Notes under the pieces: model-generated
Told to the model about the DNA's origin: nothing
What the model saw: the letters and a program-made list of their open reading frames with translations, nothing else
The model's database searches: none
Translations under genes and position numbers: made by a program
Assembly: GCA_013373205.1 (NCBI GenBank)
Contig: JABXIG010000003.1
Coordinates: forward strand, 124,001 to 188,000
Direction of reading: 5' to 3'
DNA length: 64,000 nt
From: Methylocystaceae bacterium
Lineage (GTDB): Bacteria > Pseudomonadota > Alphaproteobacteria > Rhodospirillales > Terasakiellaceae
Part shown: positions 1 to 8,862 of the stretch, piece after piece
How the letters are laid out: every line of letters starts with the position of its first letter
How positions within the stretch are numbered: position 1 is the stretch's first letter

Positions 1-181
1 TGGTCTGGAGTACCATTTCCCCATTCGGGGCAGGTGGTTTCACCAGACCTGTAATCAGGCTATCCAGTGCTTGTCTGGATAGCAGGGCCGAAGCTTGTGC
101 ATCCAGTGTAACAGTCAAAGCCGCCGCATTGCCAGGAACCGCAGGCGGCGGAGGCGGGGGCGGGGGGACGACACTGGTCAT
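1..181 (-). CDS. Partial hypothetical protein with proline-run N-terminus
   Basis: This minus-strand frame opens with ATG at 181 and stays open to the window edge, so about 60 N-terminal residues are visible. An AGGTG ribosome-binding-like sequence lies just upstream. The start reads MTSVV followed by seven consecutive prolines, then a segment rich in Ala, Leu and Thr that ends at the edge. It follows the FlhG-like gene by 14 bp and is probably co-transcribed with it. The function is not recognisable from this piece. A flagellar accessory protein is possible by location only. The proline run would be expected to need EF-P for smooth translation. Confidence 0.5.
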   Translation of the reverse strand, partial: MTSVVPPPPPPPPAVPGNAAALTVTLDAQASALLSRQALDSLITGLVKPPAPNGEMVLQT

Positions 182-195
182 GGGCACCTGTTTTT

Positions 196-987
196 TTAGT
201 AAGTGGTCAATAAACTTTGCGCAATGGCAACAACATCACGGGCTGCCGGGCTGGTTGGGGCATGGGTCAGCAAGGGTTGTTGCGTTTTTATTGTATCACG
301 AACCCGCTTGTCCCAGCGAATCACACCTGCAAGGGGCGGTGAAATACCCAAGAAACCTTCGCATGCGCGACGCAGCGTATTATAGGTTCGTTCGCCATCT
401 CGGATCGAATCGCTTTGGTTTACGATGATGCGCAGATCAAGACCGGGTCGGTCTTTTGCCATGGTTTTGATAAAGGCATAGGCATCGGTCATAGCCGTGG
501 GTTCATCCGCTGTCACCACCAGGCAGGCTCCGGCTTTCGTAGTGAGCTGACGGGTTGGGCGATCAAGCCCGGCGCCTAAATCCACAATCACACGATCATA
601 AGAGGCAGCGAGCACCGCCAGATCATTCCCTAAATGTTGGACTTGATTAGCCGGGATATGGTTGAGCGCACTGGAACCGGATCGGCCTGCGATAATGTCG
701 AAATTGCCTTCATCAAAGGGTTGAACAGCCTGATTAAGGGTCAGGTTTCCGCCAACCACACCGGAAAGATCAGCCTTGGGCATCAATCCCAACTGAATAT
801 CCACATTGGCAAGTCCAAAGTCACCATCAAACAAGAGTGTTCTTTGACCTAGATCCGCGAGTGCATGAGACAGCGTCACGGCGAACCAGGTTTTCCCCAC
901 GCCCCCTTTACCGGAAGCAACGGCAAATACATTGCCGCCCTTACGGGCTGTTGGGGTGGGTGTTGTTTTTGTCATAGCTGCAAACAT
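196..987 (-). CDS. flhG: FlhG/MinD-like P-loop ATPase
   Basis: This is a 263-residue ParA/MinD-family ATPase. The deviant Walker A (GKGGVGKT) lies at about residues 26-33, followed by the switch region DGDFGLANVDIQLG and the Walker B-like segment DRVIVDLGAG. The DGDxGxANxD signature and flagellar context point to FlhG (FleN/YlxH), which controls flagellar number and placement with the GTPase FlhF. No flhF lies in this window. The N-terminus before the P-loop is short and lacks the DQAxxLR helix that stimulates FlhF in classical FlhG, so a different partner, or a ParA-like protein of another role, is possible. The start could be ATG 987 or ATG 975; neither has a strong ribosome-binding site. 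A terminator separates it from the upstream operon, so it probably has its own promoter. Confidence 0.7.
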   Translation of the reverse strand: MFAAMTKTTPTPTARKGGNVFAVASGKGGVGKTWFAVTLSHALADLGQRTLLFDGDFGLANVDIQLGLMPKADLSGVVGGNLTLNQAVQPFDEGNFDIIAGRSGSSALNHIPANQVQHLGNDLAVLAASYDRVIVDLGAGLDRPTRQLTTKAGACLVVTADEPTAMTDAYAFIKTMAKDRPGLDLRIIVNQSDSIRDGERTYNTLRRACEGFLGISPPLAGVIRWDKRVRDTIKTQQPLLTHAPTSPAARDVVAIAQSLLTTY

Positions 988-1068
988 AGCTATAATATGT
1001 AGGGGAAAATGGTTACTGAACAGTTAGGCAAAGATGTTTAATTGGTTAATCGACAGGGTATATATAAG

Positions 1069-1106
1069 AAAACACCGCTGAAACCTTGGATTTTCAGCGG
1101 TGTTTT
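1069..1106. terminator. Bidirectional rho-independent terminator
   Basis: A perfect 15-bp inverted repeat, AAAACACCGCTGAAA (1069-1083) with its complement at 1092-1106, encloses an 8-nt loop. T-rich sequence follows on either strand. It lies just after the stop of the minus-strand aminotransferase gene and most likely ends the flhA-proximal operon before flhG. Confidence 0.85.
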
Positions 1107-1136
1107 TATTCGAAAAAAATAGAAAATATTTAAGCG

Positions 1137-2324
1137 TTAAGAAGTTACAGCAACCAACGCCTTTGACAATTTTTCGATCTTGTCAGCTTGCAGGCCAGCG
1201 ACGTTGATACGTCCACCTTTGACCACATAAATCGCATGATCATCGCGAAGGGCGGCGATTTGGTCATCGTCCAGACCCAGCAGGGTAAACATGCCACGTT
1301 GGTTGGCGATGAAGTCCCAGCGGTTGGTGCCTGTCAATTCACGCAGTTTGTCTGAAAAGGCTTTACGTAGACCATTGACGCGGCCGCGCATTTCGCTCAG
1401 TTCATCTTTCCAGATTTTTTTCAGTTCAGCGTCCTGCATGATGGTGCGCACCACAGCTGCTCCGTGATCTGGCGGCATGGAATAGATGCGCCGTGCAATC
1501 GCGCCCAAGTGGCCCTGGCATGTTTTGGCCAGTTCCGCATCATCAGAAACCACGATGGAGCAACCCACGCGGTCACGATAAACACCGAAGTTTTTGGAAC
1601 AGGACACAGCGATCATGGCTGTCGGGATATGTTTCAACAAGGCTTGCATACCTTTGACGTCTTCTTCCAGACCGTCACCGAAACCCAGATAGGCAAAATC
1701 GATCAGCGGGATCAGGCCTCGTTCTGCCAAGAACTTGCCCAATGTGTCCCATTGTTCAACGGACATATCGCGTCCTGTCGGGTTGTGGCAGCAGCCGTGC
1801 AAAACAACAACGTCGTCTTTTTTCGCTTTTTCAAGGGCAGCGCACATGTCATCGAAACGGACATTCTGTGTGTCGTAATCAAAGTAAGGATAAATTTCAA
1901 TCTTCAGACCAACGCCGGTTCCAAGCAAGGAATGATGGTTCGGCCAGGTCGGATCGCTCAGCCACATGGTCGCATTGGATTTGGCGGTTTTGACCAGTTC
2001 GGACAGAAGACGCAAGGCACCACTGCCGCCTGGTGCTTGTGCAGAACCTGTCAGGCTAAGGTCTGCCTCATCACCGAGCATCAATTTGGTCATTTCTTTG
2101 TTGAATTCCGCATCGCCCGTCATGCCAACGTATTTCTTGGTTTCCTGTGTGGCATGAAGACGGTCTTCTGCAAGGCTGACCGCTTTCATGACCGGGGTCT
2201 GGCCCTTGTCATCCTTATAGATCCCAACGCTAAGATCCACCTTGTCGGCACGATCATCGGCGCTGACTTTTGCCATCAAAGCGATGATGGCATCAACAAC
2301 TGGGGGTTGTAAATTTTGAAACAT
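1137..2324 (-). CDS. Class I aspartate/aromatic amino acid aminotransferase
   Basis: This 395-residue protein matches the AspC/TyrB subgroup of PLP-dependent aminotransferases. Visible landmarks are the N-terminal VDLSVGIYKD motif, the substrate-cofactor motif CCHNPTGRD, DFAYLGFGDG, and the PLP-lysine motif SCSKNFGVYRDRVG near residue 245. It would exchange amino groups between aspartate or aromatic amino acids and 2-oxoglutarate in the cytoplasm. It sits 12 bp downstream of flhA on the same strand and ahead of a strong terminator, so it appears to be the last gene of a flagellar transcription unit. In many polarly flagellated bacteria flhF occupies this place. No flagellar function is known for this family; the linkage may be incidental. 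Confidence 0.9.
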   Translation of the reverse strand: MFQNLQPPVVDAIIALMAKVSADDRADKVDLSVGIYKDDKGQTPVMKAVSLAEDRLHATQETKKYVGMTGDAEFNKEMTKLMLGDEADLSLTGSAQAPGGSGALRLLSELVKTAKSNATMWLSDPTWPNHHSLLGTGVGLKIEIYPYFDYDTQNVRFDDMCAALEKAKKDDVVVLHGCCHNPTGRDMSVEQWDTLGKFLAERGLIPLIDFAYLGFGDGLEEDVKGMQALLKHIPTAMIAVSCSKNFGVYRDRVGCSIVVSDDAELAKTCQGHLGAIARRIYSMPPDHGAAVVRTIMQDAELKKIWKDELSEMRGRVNGLRKAFSDKLRELTGTNRWDFIANQRGMFTLLGLDDDQIAALRDDHAIYVVKGGRINVAGLQADKIEKLSKALVAVTS

Positions 2325-2336
2325 GGCAAGTAACCT

Positions 2337-4463
2337 TTAAATTTGGCCTATGGTTTTAATCTTGGCTTTAGGATGAACTTCACTTTGCGAAATCACCGCC
2401 GTTGACGGGCGGAAACGTTCAATGATGGAACGAACATAAGGCCGAATGGGCGGGCTGGTCAACAGCGCAGGTGTTTCCCCCATCATAGCCTGACGTTCAA
2501 ACGTCTGGCGGACCATATTAATAAATTCCTGCATCTTGCTCGGGGCCATGGATAGCTGACGTTCATCGCCACTGCCGACGAGCGATTCTAAAAAGACCTG
2601 TTCCCATTCAGGCGATAGGGTAATCAGCGGCAGGATACCTTGCGGGTTAGTGAGCATATCACTGATTTGACGTGCCAGTCGCGAGCGCACATGTTCGGTA
2701 ATCATATTGATGTTACGGGTATAGCCTGTTGCTTCTGAAATCCCTTCCAGAATGGTTGGCAAATCGCGAATGGAAATCCGTTCGGTCAACAGGTTCTGCA
2801 ATACGCGTTGAACACCGCCCACACTCATGGCATTCGGGATGATATCGCCGATTAGTTTCTGATGTTCCTTATCCAGATCATCCAGCAATTTTTGCGTTTC
2901 TGTATAAGATAGAAGCTCGGCCATATTGTCTTTGACCAGCTCGGTAATATGGGTGGTGATGACGGTACCGGGTTCAACGACCGTATAGCCACGGAACAGG
3001 GCTTCTTCACGGTTGGTTGAATCGACCCACATGGCAGGCAAACCAAAGGTCGGTTCTTTTGTGGTTTCACCGGGCAAGGTAATGTCTTCGCCGCGTGGAT
3101 CCATAATCATCAACTGGTTGGGGCGCAAATCCCCCCGTCCGGCTTCAATTTCCTTGACGCGGATGACATAATTATTGGCGGGAAGCTGCATGTTGTCCTG
3201 AATCCGTACCGACGGCATAACAAAGCCCATTTCCTGTGCCAATTGTCGGCGCAAGGCTTTGATCTGATCGGTCAGTTTCTGTCCGTCCATTCCCGCATTA
3301 ACCAAAGACAACAATCCATAGCCCAGTTCCAGACGCATCATATCAATCTTCATGGTCTGGGATATGGGTTCTTCGCTTGGTGTCGTTGGTGGCGCGGTGG
3401 TTTCGGCCTGTTCTTTGATCAGTCTTGCGGCAGCTTCTTCTTGCTGTTTTTGATAGACATAATAAGCCCCGCCACCTGTCAATAGCCCTAAGAACATGAA
3501 GGGCAGGATGGGGATACCGGGCATGGTGGACATGGCGATCAAGATGGTGGCACTCACGCCTAATGTTTTAGGGTTTGCACCAAATTGAGAGATCAGGGCT
3601 TTGTCAGCTGTACCAGACACCCCGGCCTTAGTCACCAAAAGACCCGCAGCGGTCGATACAATCAGGGCCGGAATTTGCGACACAAGACCATCCCCAACGG
3701 TTAGACGGGTGTAGCTGTCTGCCGCGTCGGCCATGGCAAGGTCATTTTGCACGACCCCAATGATAATCCCGCCGATGACGTTGATAAAGGTAATCAAGAT
3801 ACCCGCAATGGCATCCCCGCGCACGAATTTGGAGGCACCATCCATGGCCCCGAAAAAGGTGCTTTCATCTTGTAATTCTTGGCGGCGTTCTTTGGCTTGG
3901 TCTTCATCGATCAGGCCTGTAGACAAATCAGCATCAATCGCCATTTGTTTACCGGGCATCGCGTCCAAGGTAAAACGTGCTGTCACTTCCGCGATCCGGC
4001 CAGAACCTTTGGTAATAACGATAAAGTTCACAATTACAAGGATGGCAAAGACAATAATCCCGATGACGAAATTGCCGCCCATGATAAAGCCGCCAAAGGC
4101 TTCAATCACCGCCCCCGCCGCATGGGTGCCTTCGTGCCCGTTGGTCAAAATCAGGCGCGTTGAGGCAAGGTTCAAGGCAAGCCGGATCATGGTCGCGATC
4201 AGCAAAACCGTGGGAAAAGCACTGAATTCTAGCGGTTTTTCAAGAAAAATGACCGTCATCATAATCATGACGGAAAAAGTAAAGGAAAAGGCCAGCGAGA
4301 TATCCAAAAGCCAACTCGGCATTGGGAAGATCAGGACCACCAGAATGGTGGAAATCCCGATCGCCATGCCGAAATCACCCTTCATTAAGGCATTTTTTGC
4401 CTTTTCAAGAAAGGGGCCGAAGCTACTTCCTGTTGCTGCTCCGCTATCGCCTGGTTCTGCCAT
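2337..4463 (-). CDS. flhA: Flagellar export apparatus protein FlhA
   Basis: At 708 residues this has the usual FlhA length. The N-terminal half holds about eight hydrophobic membrane segments with the conserved stretches PTVLLIATMIRLALNLAST and the cytoplasmic-loop segment AEVTARFTLDAMPGKQMAID. The C-terminal half is the soluble domain that forms the nonameric export ring and docks chaperone-substrate complexes. FlhA uses the proton motive force with FlhB/FliPQR to export flagellar subunits. It heads toward the aminotransferase gene (12 bp apart) and follows flbD closely. The partners FlhB, FliP, FliQ and FliR are not in this window. Confidence 0.97.
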   Translation of the reverse strand: MAEPGDSGAATGSSFGPFLEKAKNALMKGDFGMAIGISTILVVLIFPMPSWLLDISLAFSFTFSVMIMMTVIFLEKPLEFSAFPTVLLIATMIRLALNLASTRLILTNGHEGTHAAGAVIEAFGGFIMGGNFVIGIIVFAILVIVNFIVITKGSGRIAEVTARFTLDAMPGKQMAIDADLSTGLIDEDQAKERRQELQDESTFFGAMDGASKFVRGDAIAGILITFINVIGGIIIGVVQNDLAMADAADSYTRLTVGDGLVSQIPALIVSTAAGLLVTKAGVSGTADKALISQFGANPKTLGVSATILIAMSTMPGIPILPFMFLGLLTGGGAYYVYQKQQEEAAARLIKEQAETTAPPTTPSEEPISQTMKIDMMRLELGYGLLSLVNAGMDGQKLTDQIKALRRQLAQEMGFVMPSVRIQDNMQLPANNYVIRVKEIEAGRGDLRPNQLMIMDPRGEDITLPGETTKEPTFGLPAMWVDSTNREEALFRGYTVVEPGTVITTHITELVKDNMAELLSYTETQKLLDDLDKEHQKLIGDIIPNAMSVGGVQRVLQNLLTERISIRDLPTILEGISEATGYTRNINMITEHVRSRLARQISDMLTNPQGILPLITLSPEWEQVFLESLVGSGDERQLSMAPSKMQEFINMVRQTFERQAMMGETPALLTSPPIRPYVRSIIERFRPSTAVISQSEVHPKAKIKTIGQI

Positions 4464-4487
4464 CTACGCGCTACTTTCCTGATAAGC

Positions 4488-5831
4488 TTAAGAGGTGCCG
4501 CCGGCTGCAGGGACGTCAAAACCTTCGTCCCCGTAGAGCTTTAATTTATTGCGCAAGGTGCGAATGGAAATGCCCAGCACATTGGCCGCATGCGTGCGGT
4601 TGCCCAAACAATGATCCAGTGTCGCAATAATGAGTTTACGTTCCATATCCGCAACGGTCTGACCAACAAATTCACCCGGGTTTCCTGACGGGGAAGCCCC
4701 TGAGCCTGCATCTTGTGCAGATGTGCTGCTTGCTGATGGGCTCAGCATAATAGCTTCTTCGCCAATTTCTGTTGGGCCAGCGACAAGGACGGCACGGTGC
4801 ATGGTGTTTTCAAGTTCGCGCACGTTTCCCGGCCAGCCATGTTGCAGGATTTTACGCTTGGCACCATCCGTTAGCGGGCGCACGGTCATATCGTTGGCAG
4901 CGGCATATTTTTTAATGAAATGTTCTGCGAGAACACCGATGTCTTTGGGGCGTTCTTTTAAAGACGGCAGGGCAAGGTTGACGACATTCAAGCGGAAATA
5001 TAAATCTTCGCGAAATTCACCTTTGGCGACGGACTGTTCCATATTGCGGTTGGATGTTGCAAGAACACGCACATTAACAGGTACGGGTTTCTTACCGCCA
5101 ACCCGGTCAATTTCACGTTCCTGCAAAATCCGCAGCAGCTTGGCTTGCAGACGCGGGTCCATTTCTGAAATCTCGTCCAGCAGGATCGTGCCGTTGTTGG
5201 CTTCTTCAAATTTACCGATGCGGCGGGCAACAGCCCCGGTAAAGGCCCCTTTTTCATGACCGAATAATTCTGATTCCAAAAGGTTTTCAGGAATGGCCGC
5301 ACAGTTAACGGCGATAAAGGGACCGTCTTTGCGTTTTGAATTACGATGGATGAAACGGGCCATGATTTCTTTACCGGTTCCGCTTTGTCCGGTGATTAAC
5401 ACACTGGCGTCGCTGGGTGCGATTTGCTTACCTAGGCGCACCACATCATCCATCACCGGATCATTATAGATCATGGCGTGGCTTTCCTCGGCCACAGCAC
5501 TCAGGACAGCACCGATTAGTTCGGCATCGGGCGGAAGTGGAAGATATTCTTGTGCACCAGCACGAATGGCACGTACAGCGGCTTGCGCATCTGTTGCTAC
5601 GCCACAGGCGACCACAGGGGTGTTAATACGTTCTGCATTCAGGTTGATAATGAAGCTTTCGATATCCAGCTGAATGTCGACCAGAACCAAATCCACGCCC
5701 TTGCCTTGGCGTAGTGTTTCCAGACCTTCGCGAATGTCATCGGTATGAATGACTTTCGCGCCGCGCTTGACCGCTATCTGGCTGGCCGCACCGACTTGTC
5801 CATTCAAAGTTCCGACAATCAAAATCTTCAT
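4488..5831 (-). CDS. flbD: Sigma-54-dependent flagellar regulator FlbD
   Basis: This 447-residue protein is an NtrC-type activator. Residues 1-115 form a receiver-like domain in which the acidic pocket is degenerate (the start reads [11 protein letters not shown] rather than carrying an Asp pair). An AAA+ core follows, with Walker A GQSGTGKE at 148-155, the sigma-54 contact loop GAFTGA at 195-200 and Walker B ILLDE near 220. The C-terminus is a Fis-type helix-turn-helix ([18 protein letters not shown]). In Caulobacter, FlbD activates late flagellar operons, represses fliF, and is controlled by FliX rather than by ordinary phosphorylation. A fliX gene is present at 54.5 kb. Palindromes upstream of five operons in this window are likely binding sites. 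Confidence 0.93.
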   Translation of the reverse strand: MKILIVGTLNGQVGAASQIAVKRGAKVIHTDDIREGLETLRQGKGVDLVLVDIQLDIESFIINLNAERINTPVVACGVATDAQAAVRAIRAGAQEYLPLPPDAELIGAVLSAVAEESHAMIYNDPVMDDVVRLGKQIAPSDASVLITGQSGTGKEIMARFIHRNSKRKDGPFIAVNCAAIPENLLESELFGHEKGAFTGAVARRIGKFEEANNGTILLDEISEMDPRLQAKLLRILQEREIDRVGGKKPVPVNVRVLATSNRNMEQSVAKGEFREDLYFRLNVVNLALPSLKERPKDIGVLAEHFIKKYAAANDMTVRPLTDGAKRKILQHGWPGNVRELENTMHRAVLVAGPTEIGEEAIMLSPSASSTSAQDAGSGASPSGNPGEFVGQTVADMERKLIIATLDHCLGNRTHAANVLGISIRTLRNKLKLYGDEGFDVPAAGGTS

Positions 5832-5856
5832 TTATTCCAAACCTCTTTATTGGGCC

Positions 5857-6663
5857 TTAATCAAAATATTGCACGCGTTGATGCGGGGGCAAGATGCTGT
5901 TCAGCATCATTTCCAGCCGACGTGGGTTTTCCTGACGACCAATAGAGGCCGTGGCTAGAATATAAAGCTGGTTGACCAGAATTTCTTCTTCCGAATTGCG
6001 TTCCAGTTTTGCTGCCAGTGGCATCAATACCATATTTGAAAGCACCGCACCATAAAAGGTGGTTAAAAGCGCAACCGCCATGGAAGGGCCAATGGTGGAG
6101 GGGTCATCGAGGTTGCCCAGCATCTGAACCAGACCGATCAAAGTCCCGATCAAACCCATGGCCGGGGCAAATTCGGCTGCTTTTCTAAGAATATTGGCAC
6201 CTTTATGGTGGCGTGCTGCCATGGCTTCCAATTCCCCGATCATCATGTTTTCGACTTCATCAGCTGGGGTTCCATCGACCACAAGAGCCAGACCTTTATG
6301 GAAAAACTGTTCACCTTTGATATTGTCCAAAACCCCTTGAAGCTGCAAAACACCTTGTTTACGCGCAACTTCGGCAATGCGTATGGTTTGAACGGCGATG
6401 GTGCTTGCATCCTGACTGCGATAAAGGACTGTTTTAGCAATCAGCTGACCACTTCTGAGCATTTCACCCAACGAGAAACAGGCACTTGTTACGCCAATAG
6501 TCCCGCCAATAACAATGAGGATAGAGGGCGGGTTGATGAATGAATCCGGCGACCCACCCAGCACAATAGCCGCGATAACCAAGGTAAACGCGACGATAAT
6601 TCCGATGATTGTAGCGGCATCAATACTTGATTTGTTGCCCCCAATTCCTCCGCCCTCAGCCAT
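5857..6663 (-). CDS. motA: Flagellar motor stator protein MotA/PomA
   Basis: This 268-residue protein has the four-helix layout of MotA/PomA. Two N-terminal membrane segments come first (the second around PSILIVIGGTIGV). A cytoplasmic loop with charged residues follows (VENMMIGELEAMAARHHKGA), then the conserved segment APAMGLIGTLIGLVQML and a last membrane segment around FYGAVLSNMVLMPLA. MotA surrounds MotB to form the ion-conducting stator that drives rotor protein FliG. It sits between flbD and fliN, with 25 and 11 bp gaps. No motB lies in the window, so the partner must be elsewhere. The sequence resembles the PomA side of the family, but ion specificity cannot be read from it alone. Confidence 0.92.
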   Translation of the reverse strand: MAEGGGIGGNKSSIDAATIIGIIVAFTLVIAAIVLGGSPDSFINPPSILIVIGGTIGVTSACFSLGEMLRSGQLIAKTVLYRSQDASTIAVQTIRIAEVARKQGVLQLQGVLDNIKGEQFFHKGLALVVDGTPADEVENMMIGELEAMAARHHKGANILRKAAEFAPAMGLIGTLIGLVQMLGNLDDPSTIGPSMAVALLTTFYGAVLSNMVLMPLAAKLERNSEEEILVNQLYILATASIGRQENPRRLEMMLNSILPPHQRVQYFD

Positions 6664-6674
6664 CTTGCTTTGCT

Positions 6675-7049
6675 TTAGCTCCGATCCGATTTAATAATCT
6701 CTGTCATGGTCACGCCCAGACGTTCTTCAACGACCACGACCTCACCACGAGCAACAAGACGATTATTAACATAAATATCAATCGCTTCACCAACTTTTCG
6801 GTCCAGTTCGATGACGGCACCGCGACCCAGCTTTAAAAGATCACTGACGGGCATGGTAGCCTTACCCAAAACGGCACTAACACGAACCGGTATATCATAG
6901 ACGGCTTCCAGCTCACGCGCACTGGAAGGCAAGTCCTGAACCTGACCGCCCATGCCAGCTTGACCCATGCCACCCATTTGGGCTTCTGGCGCCATCGGGC
7001 CTTCCATATTTTCCAGACTGTCGAGTTCTAAATTATTATCATCAGCCAT
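6675..7049 (-). CDS. fliN: Flagellar motor switch protein FliN
   Basis: This 124-residue protein has a Gly/Met-rich N-terminal extension of about 40 residues, then the SpoA (surface presentation of antigens) domain. The landmarks are DIPVRVSAVLGKATMPVSDLLKLGRGAVIELDRKVGEAIDIYVNNRLVARGEVVVVEE read in pieces: the strand-forming VRVSAVLG, the LLKLGRG turn and the final VNNRLVARGEV block. FliN forms the lower C-ring with FliM and helps recruit FliH during export. It is flanked by motA and fliH in the same direction. Confidence 0.95.
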   Translation of the reverse strand: MADDNNLELDSLENMEGPMAPEAQMGGMGQAGMGGQVQDLPSSARELEAVYDIPVRVSAVLGKATMPVSDLLKLGRGAVIELDRKVGEAIDIYVNNRLVARGEVVVVEERLGVTMTEIIKSDRS

Positions 7050-7063
7050 GCTGATTTACTCCT

Positions 7064-7828
7064 TTATCCTGCCTCATTCGGTGCTTGACCTTCAGCAGGC
7101 GTATCATCGACGGGTTGCTCTTGCTGAGTTTCGCCTTGATTGACACCTTCCGTCAAGTTTCGTTCTATTATTTCATCAATTTGTTGCCAAAGGGTTTCAC
7201 TGTTACGTTCCGCCCCGCCTTCTGCCCATTCCACCCGGCAATCACCCGGTACAAGGTCTTCATGGGCCATCACCACAACACGCCCGTCATAGCCGACTTC
7301 GTCCGCTATTTTGGCGACTTTTGTCTGTGTCTCTTCACGCAACGACTCATGGACCTTAATAATCAGGCGCGGTTCTGCACGCAAAGGTTCCAGGCACATG
7401 CTCACGACATGGAGAATTTCATCCAGCCCATGTTTTTCACTATAGGCAGGAATGATTTTTCTGGAAACAGTACGTGCGACAGACAGGGCATGGGCTTCAT
7501 GTTCTTCCTGTGACTGGCTGTGTTGCTGAAAAACTTGCGGAATAGTGGTCGCAATCTGGGTTAATGCACTGGCAATTTGACGTTCAAACTGGGCGTGGGC
7601 TTCCTGAAGCCCGGCTGTTTTACCTTCATCAAAGGCGGACTGTTGGGCCGCAGCGACTTCTTCTTCGCTGTAGGTTGGCGCAGGTGGTTCTTCAAATTCT
7701 TCTTCGGCGGCTTCTTCTTCAGCGGCTTCAACTTGATCTTCTTCAAATTCAAAGCTGTTGGCATCGTTTGGGTCATAATCCGGTGCAAACGTGCGATCTT
7801 CGAACATATATCTTTTGACATTGCTCAT
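7064..7828 (-). CDS. fliH: Flagellar assembly protein FliH
   Basis: This 254-residue protein fits FliH, the peripheral stalk and regulator of the export ATPase FliI. An acidic N-terminal third (a long run of Glu and Ala around residues 27-50) precedes a helical central region. The C-terminal domain contains LRAEPRLIIKVHESLREE and the block RVVVMAHEDLVPGDCRVEWAEGGAERN, which matches the conserved C-terminal FliH/YscL pattern. It lies between fliG (2-bp gap) and fliN. fliI and fliJ are not in the window. Assignment is by domain pattern and operon position; FliH proteins are poorly conserved overall. Confidence 0.88.
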   Translation of the reverse strand: MSNVKRYMFEDRTFAPDYDPNDANSFEFEEDQVEAAEEEAAEEEFEEPPAPTYSEEEVAAAQQSAFDEGKTAGLQEAHAQFERQIASALTQIATTIPQVFQQHSQSQEEHEAHALSVARTVSRKIIPAYSEKHGLDEILHVVSMCLEPLRAEPRLIIKVHESLREETQTKVAKIADEVGYDGRVVVMAHEDLVPGDCRVEWAEGGAERNSETLWQQIDEIIERNLTEGVNQGETQQEQPVDDTPAEGQAPNEAG

Positions 7829-7830
7829 GA

Positions 7831-8850
7831 TTAGAATACCAACTCGTCATCTTCACCCGGTTGCGAGATGTTGATCTCACCGGCATCGGCCAACTGTTTG
7901 GCGACCACAACGATTTCTGCCTGAGCCTCATCCACATCGCGCAGACGCACAGGGCCCATGGCTTCCATATCTTCGCGCATCATTTTGGCAGCACGTTCAG
8001 ACATATTCTTGAAGAACAGATCCTTGACCTCTTCCGAGCCACCTTTCAAAGCCATAGAAAGTTTGTCTTTTTCGGCTTGGCGCAGCAGCACCTGAATACC
8101 AGCTGTATCCACACGTACCAGATCGTCGAAAGTAAACATAAGGGCTTTAATGCGTTCAGCAGACTCACGGTTACGTTCTTCAAGGGCTGTGATGAAGCGG
8201 TTTTCGGTGTTACGGTCCAGGTTGTTGAAGATATCGGCCATAAGTTCGTGGCTGTCGCGGCGCTGTGTGCGCGCCAGGTTGGACATGAATTCAGAACGCA
8301 GTGTCTTTTCAACCCCATCCAGAACTTCTTTTTGGACAGCTTCCATACGCAACAGACGCATGATAACTTCCATCGCGTAGTTTTCAGGCAGCAGGGACAA
8401 AACGCGCGCGGCATGGTCGGGTTTGATCTTGGATAAAACCACGGCCACGGTTTGCGGATATTCGTTTTTGAAATAGTTCGCCAGCACCGCTTCATGCACG
8501 TTACCCAGCTTATCCCACATGGTACGACCCGCCGGACCCCGGATTTCTTCCATGATGTTGGATACACGGTCTTTTGGCAGGGCTTGACGCAGCAAGCGTT
8601 CAGTACTGTCAAACGTACCAACAAGGGAGCCGGCAGAAGAGAGCTGATCGGCAAATTCTACAAACAGGCGTTCAATCACAGTGGAGCTGACAGACCCCAA
8701 TGATGCCATGATTTGGGACAATTCGCGGATTTCTTCATCATCCATCATCTCAAAGAGACGCCCGGAATGTTCCTCTCCAAGGGAAAGCATGAAGATCGCA
8801 GCTTTTTCCTGTCCAGTTAGACTTCGATAATCGTCCTTTACGCGAGCCAT
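7831..8850 (-). CDS. fliG: Flagellar motor switch protein FliG
   Basis: This 339-residue protein has the usual FliG length. The N-terminal domain that binds FliF starts with [23 protein letters not shown] read as the conserved [11 protein letters not shown] core. The middle domain carries [14 protein letters not shown] (the EHPQ-like region is HPQ-poor but aligned). The C-terminal torque-generating domain has charged residues around [21 protein letters not shown] and the late block [25 protein letters not shown]. FliG couples the stator MotA to rotor movement. It lies 12 bp after fliF and 2 bp before fliH, consistent with one fliF-fliG-fliH-fliN-motA-flbD-flhA transcription unit. Confidence 0.96.
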   Translation of the reverse strand: MARVKDDYRSLTGQEKAAIFMLSLGEEHSGRLFEMMDDEEIRELSQIMASLGSVSSTVIERLFVEFADQLSSAGSLVGTFDSTERLLRQALPKDRVSNIMEEIRGPAGRTMWDKLGNVHEAVLANYFKNEYPQTVAVVLSKIKPDHAARVLSLLPENYAMEVIMRLLRMEAVQKEVLDGVEKTLRSEFMSNLARTQRRDSHELMADIFNNLDRNTENRFITALEERNRESAERIKALMFTFDDLVRVDTAGIQVLLRQAEKDKLSMALKGGSEEVKDLFFKNMSERAAKMMREDMEAMGPVRLRDVDEAQAEIVVVAKQLADAGEINISQPGEDDELVF

Positions 8851-8862
8851 TCTTTTTTACCT

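Noticed and set aside
1464-2312. Long plus-strand frame opposite the aminotransferase (282 codons)
   Set aside because: It is antisense to a clear class I aminotransferase and shows His/Phe/Gln-biased composition typical of shadow frames.
3733-4482. Long plus-strand frame opposite flhA (249 codons)
   Set aside because: It is fully antisense to the well-supported flhA gene and has no domain, ribosome-binding site or neighbours; a shadow frame.
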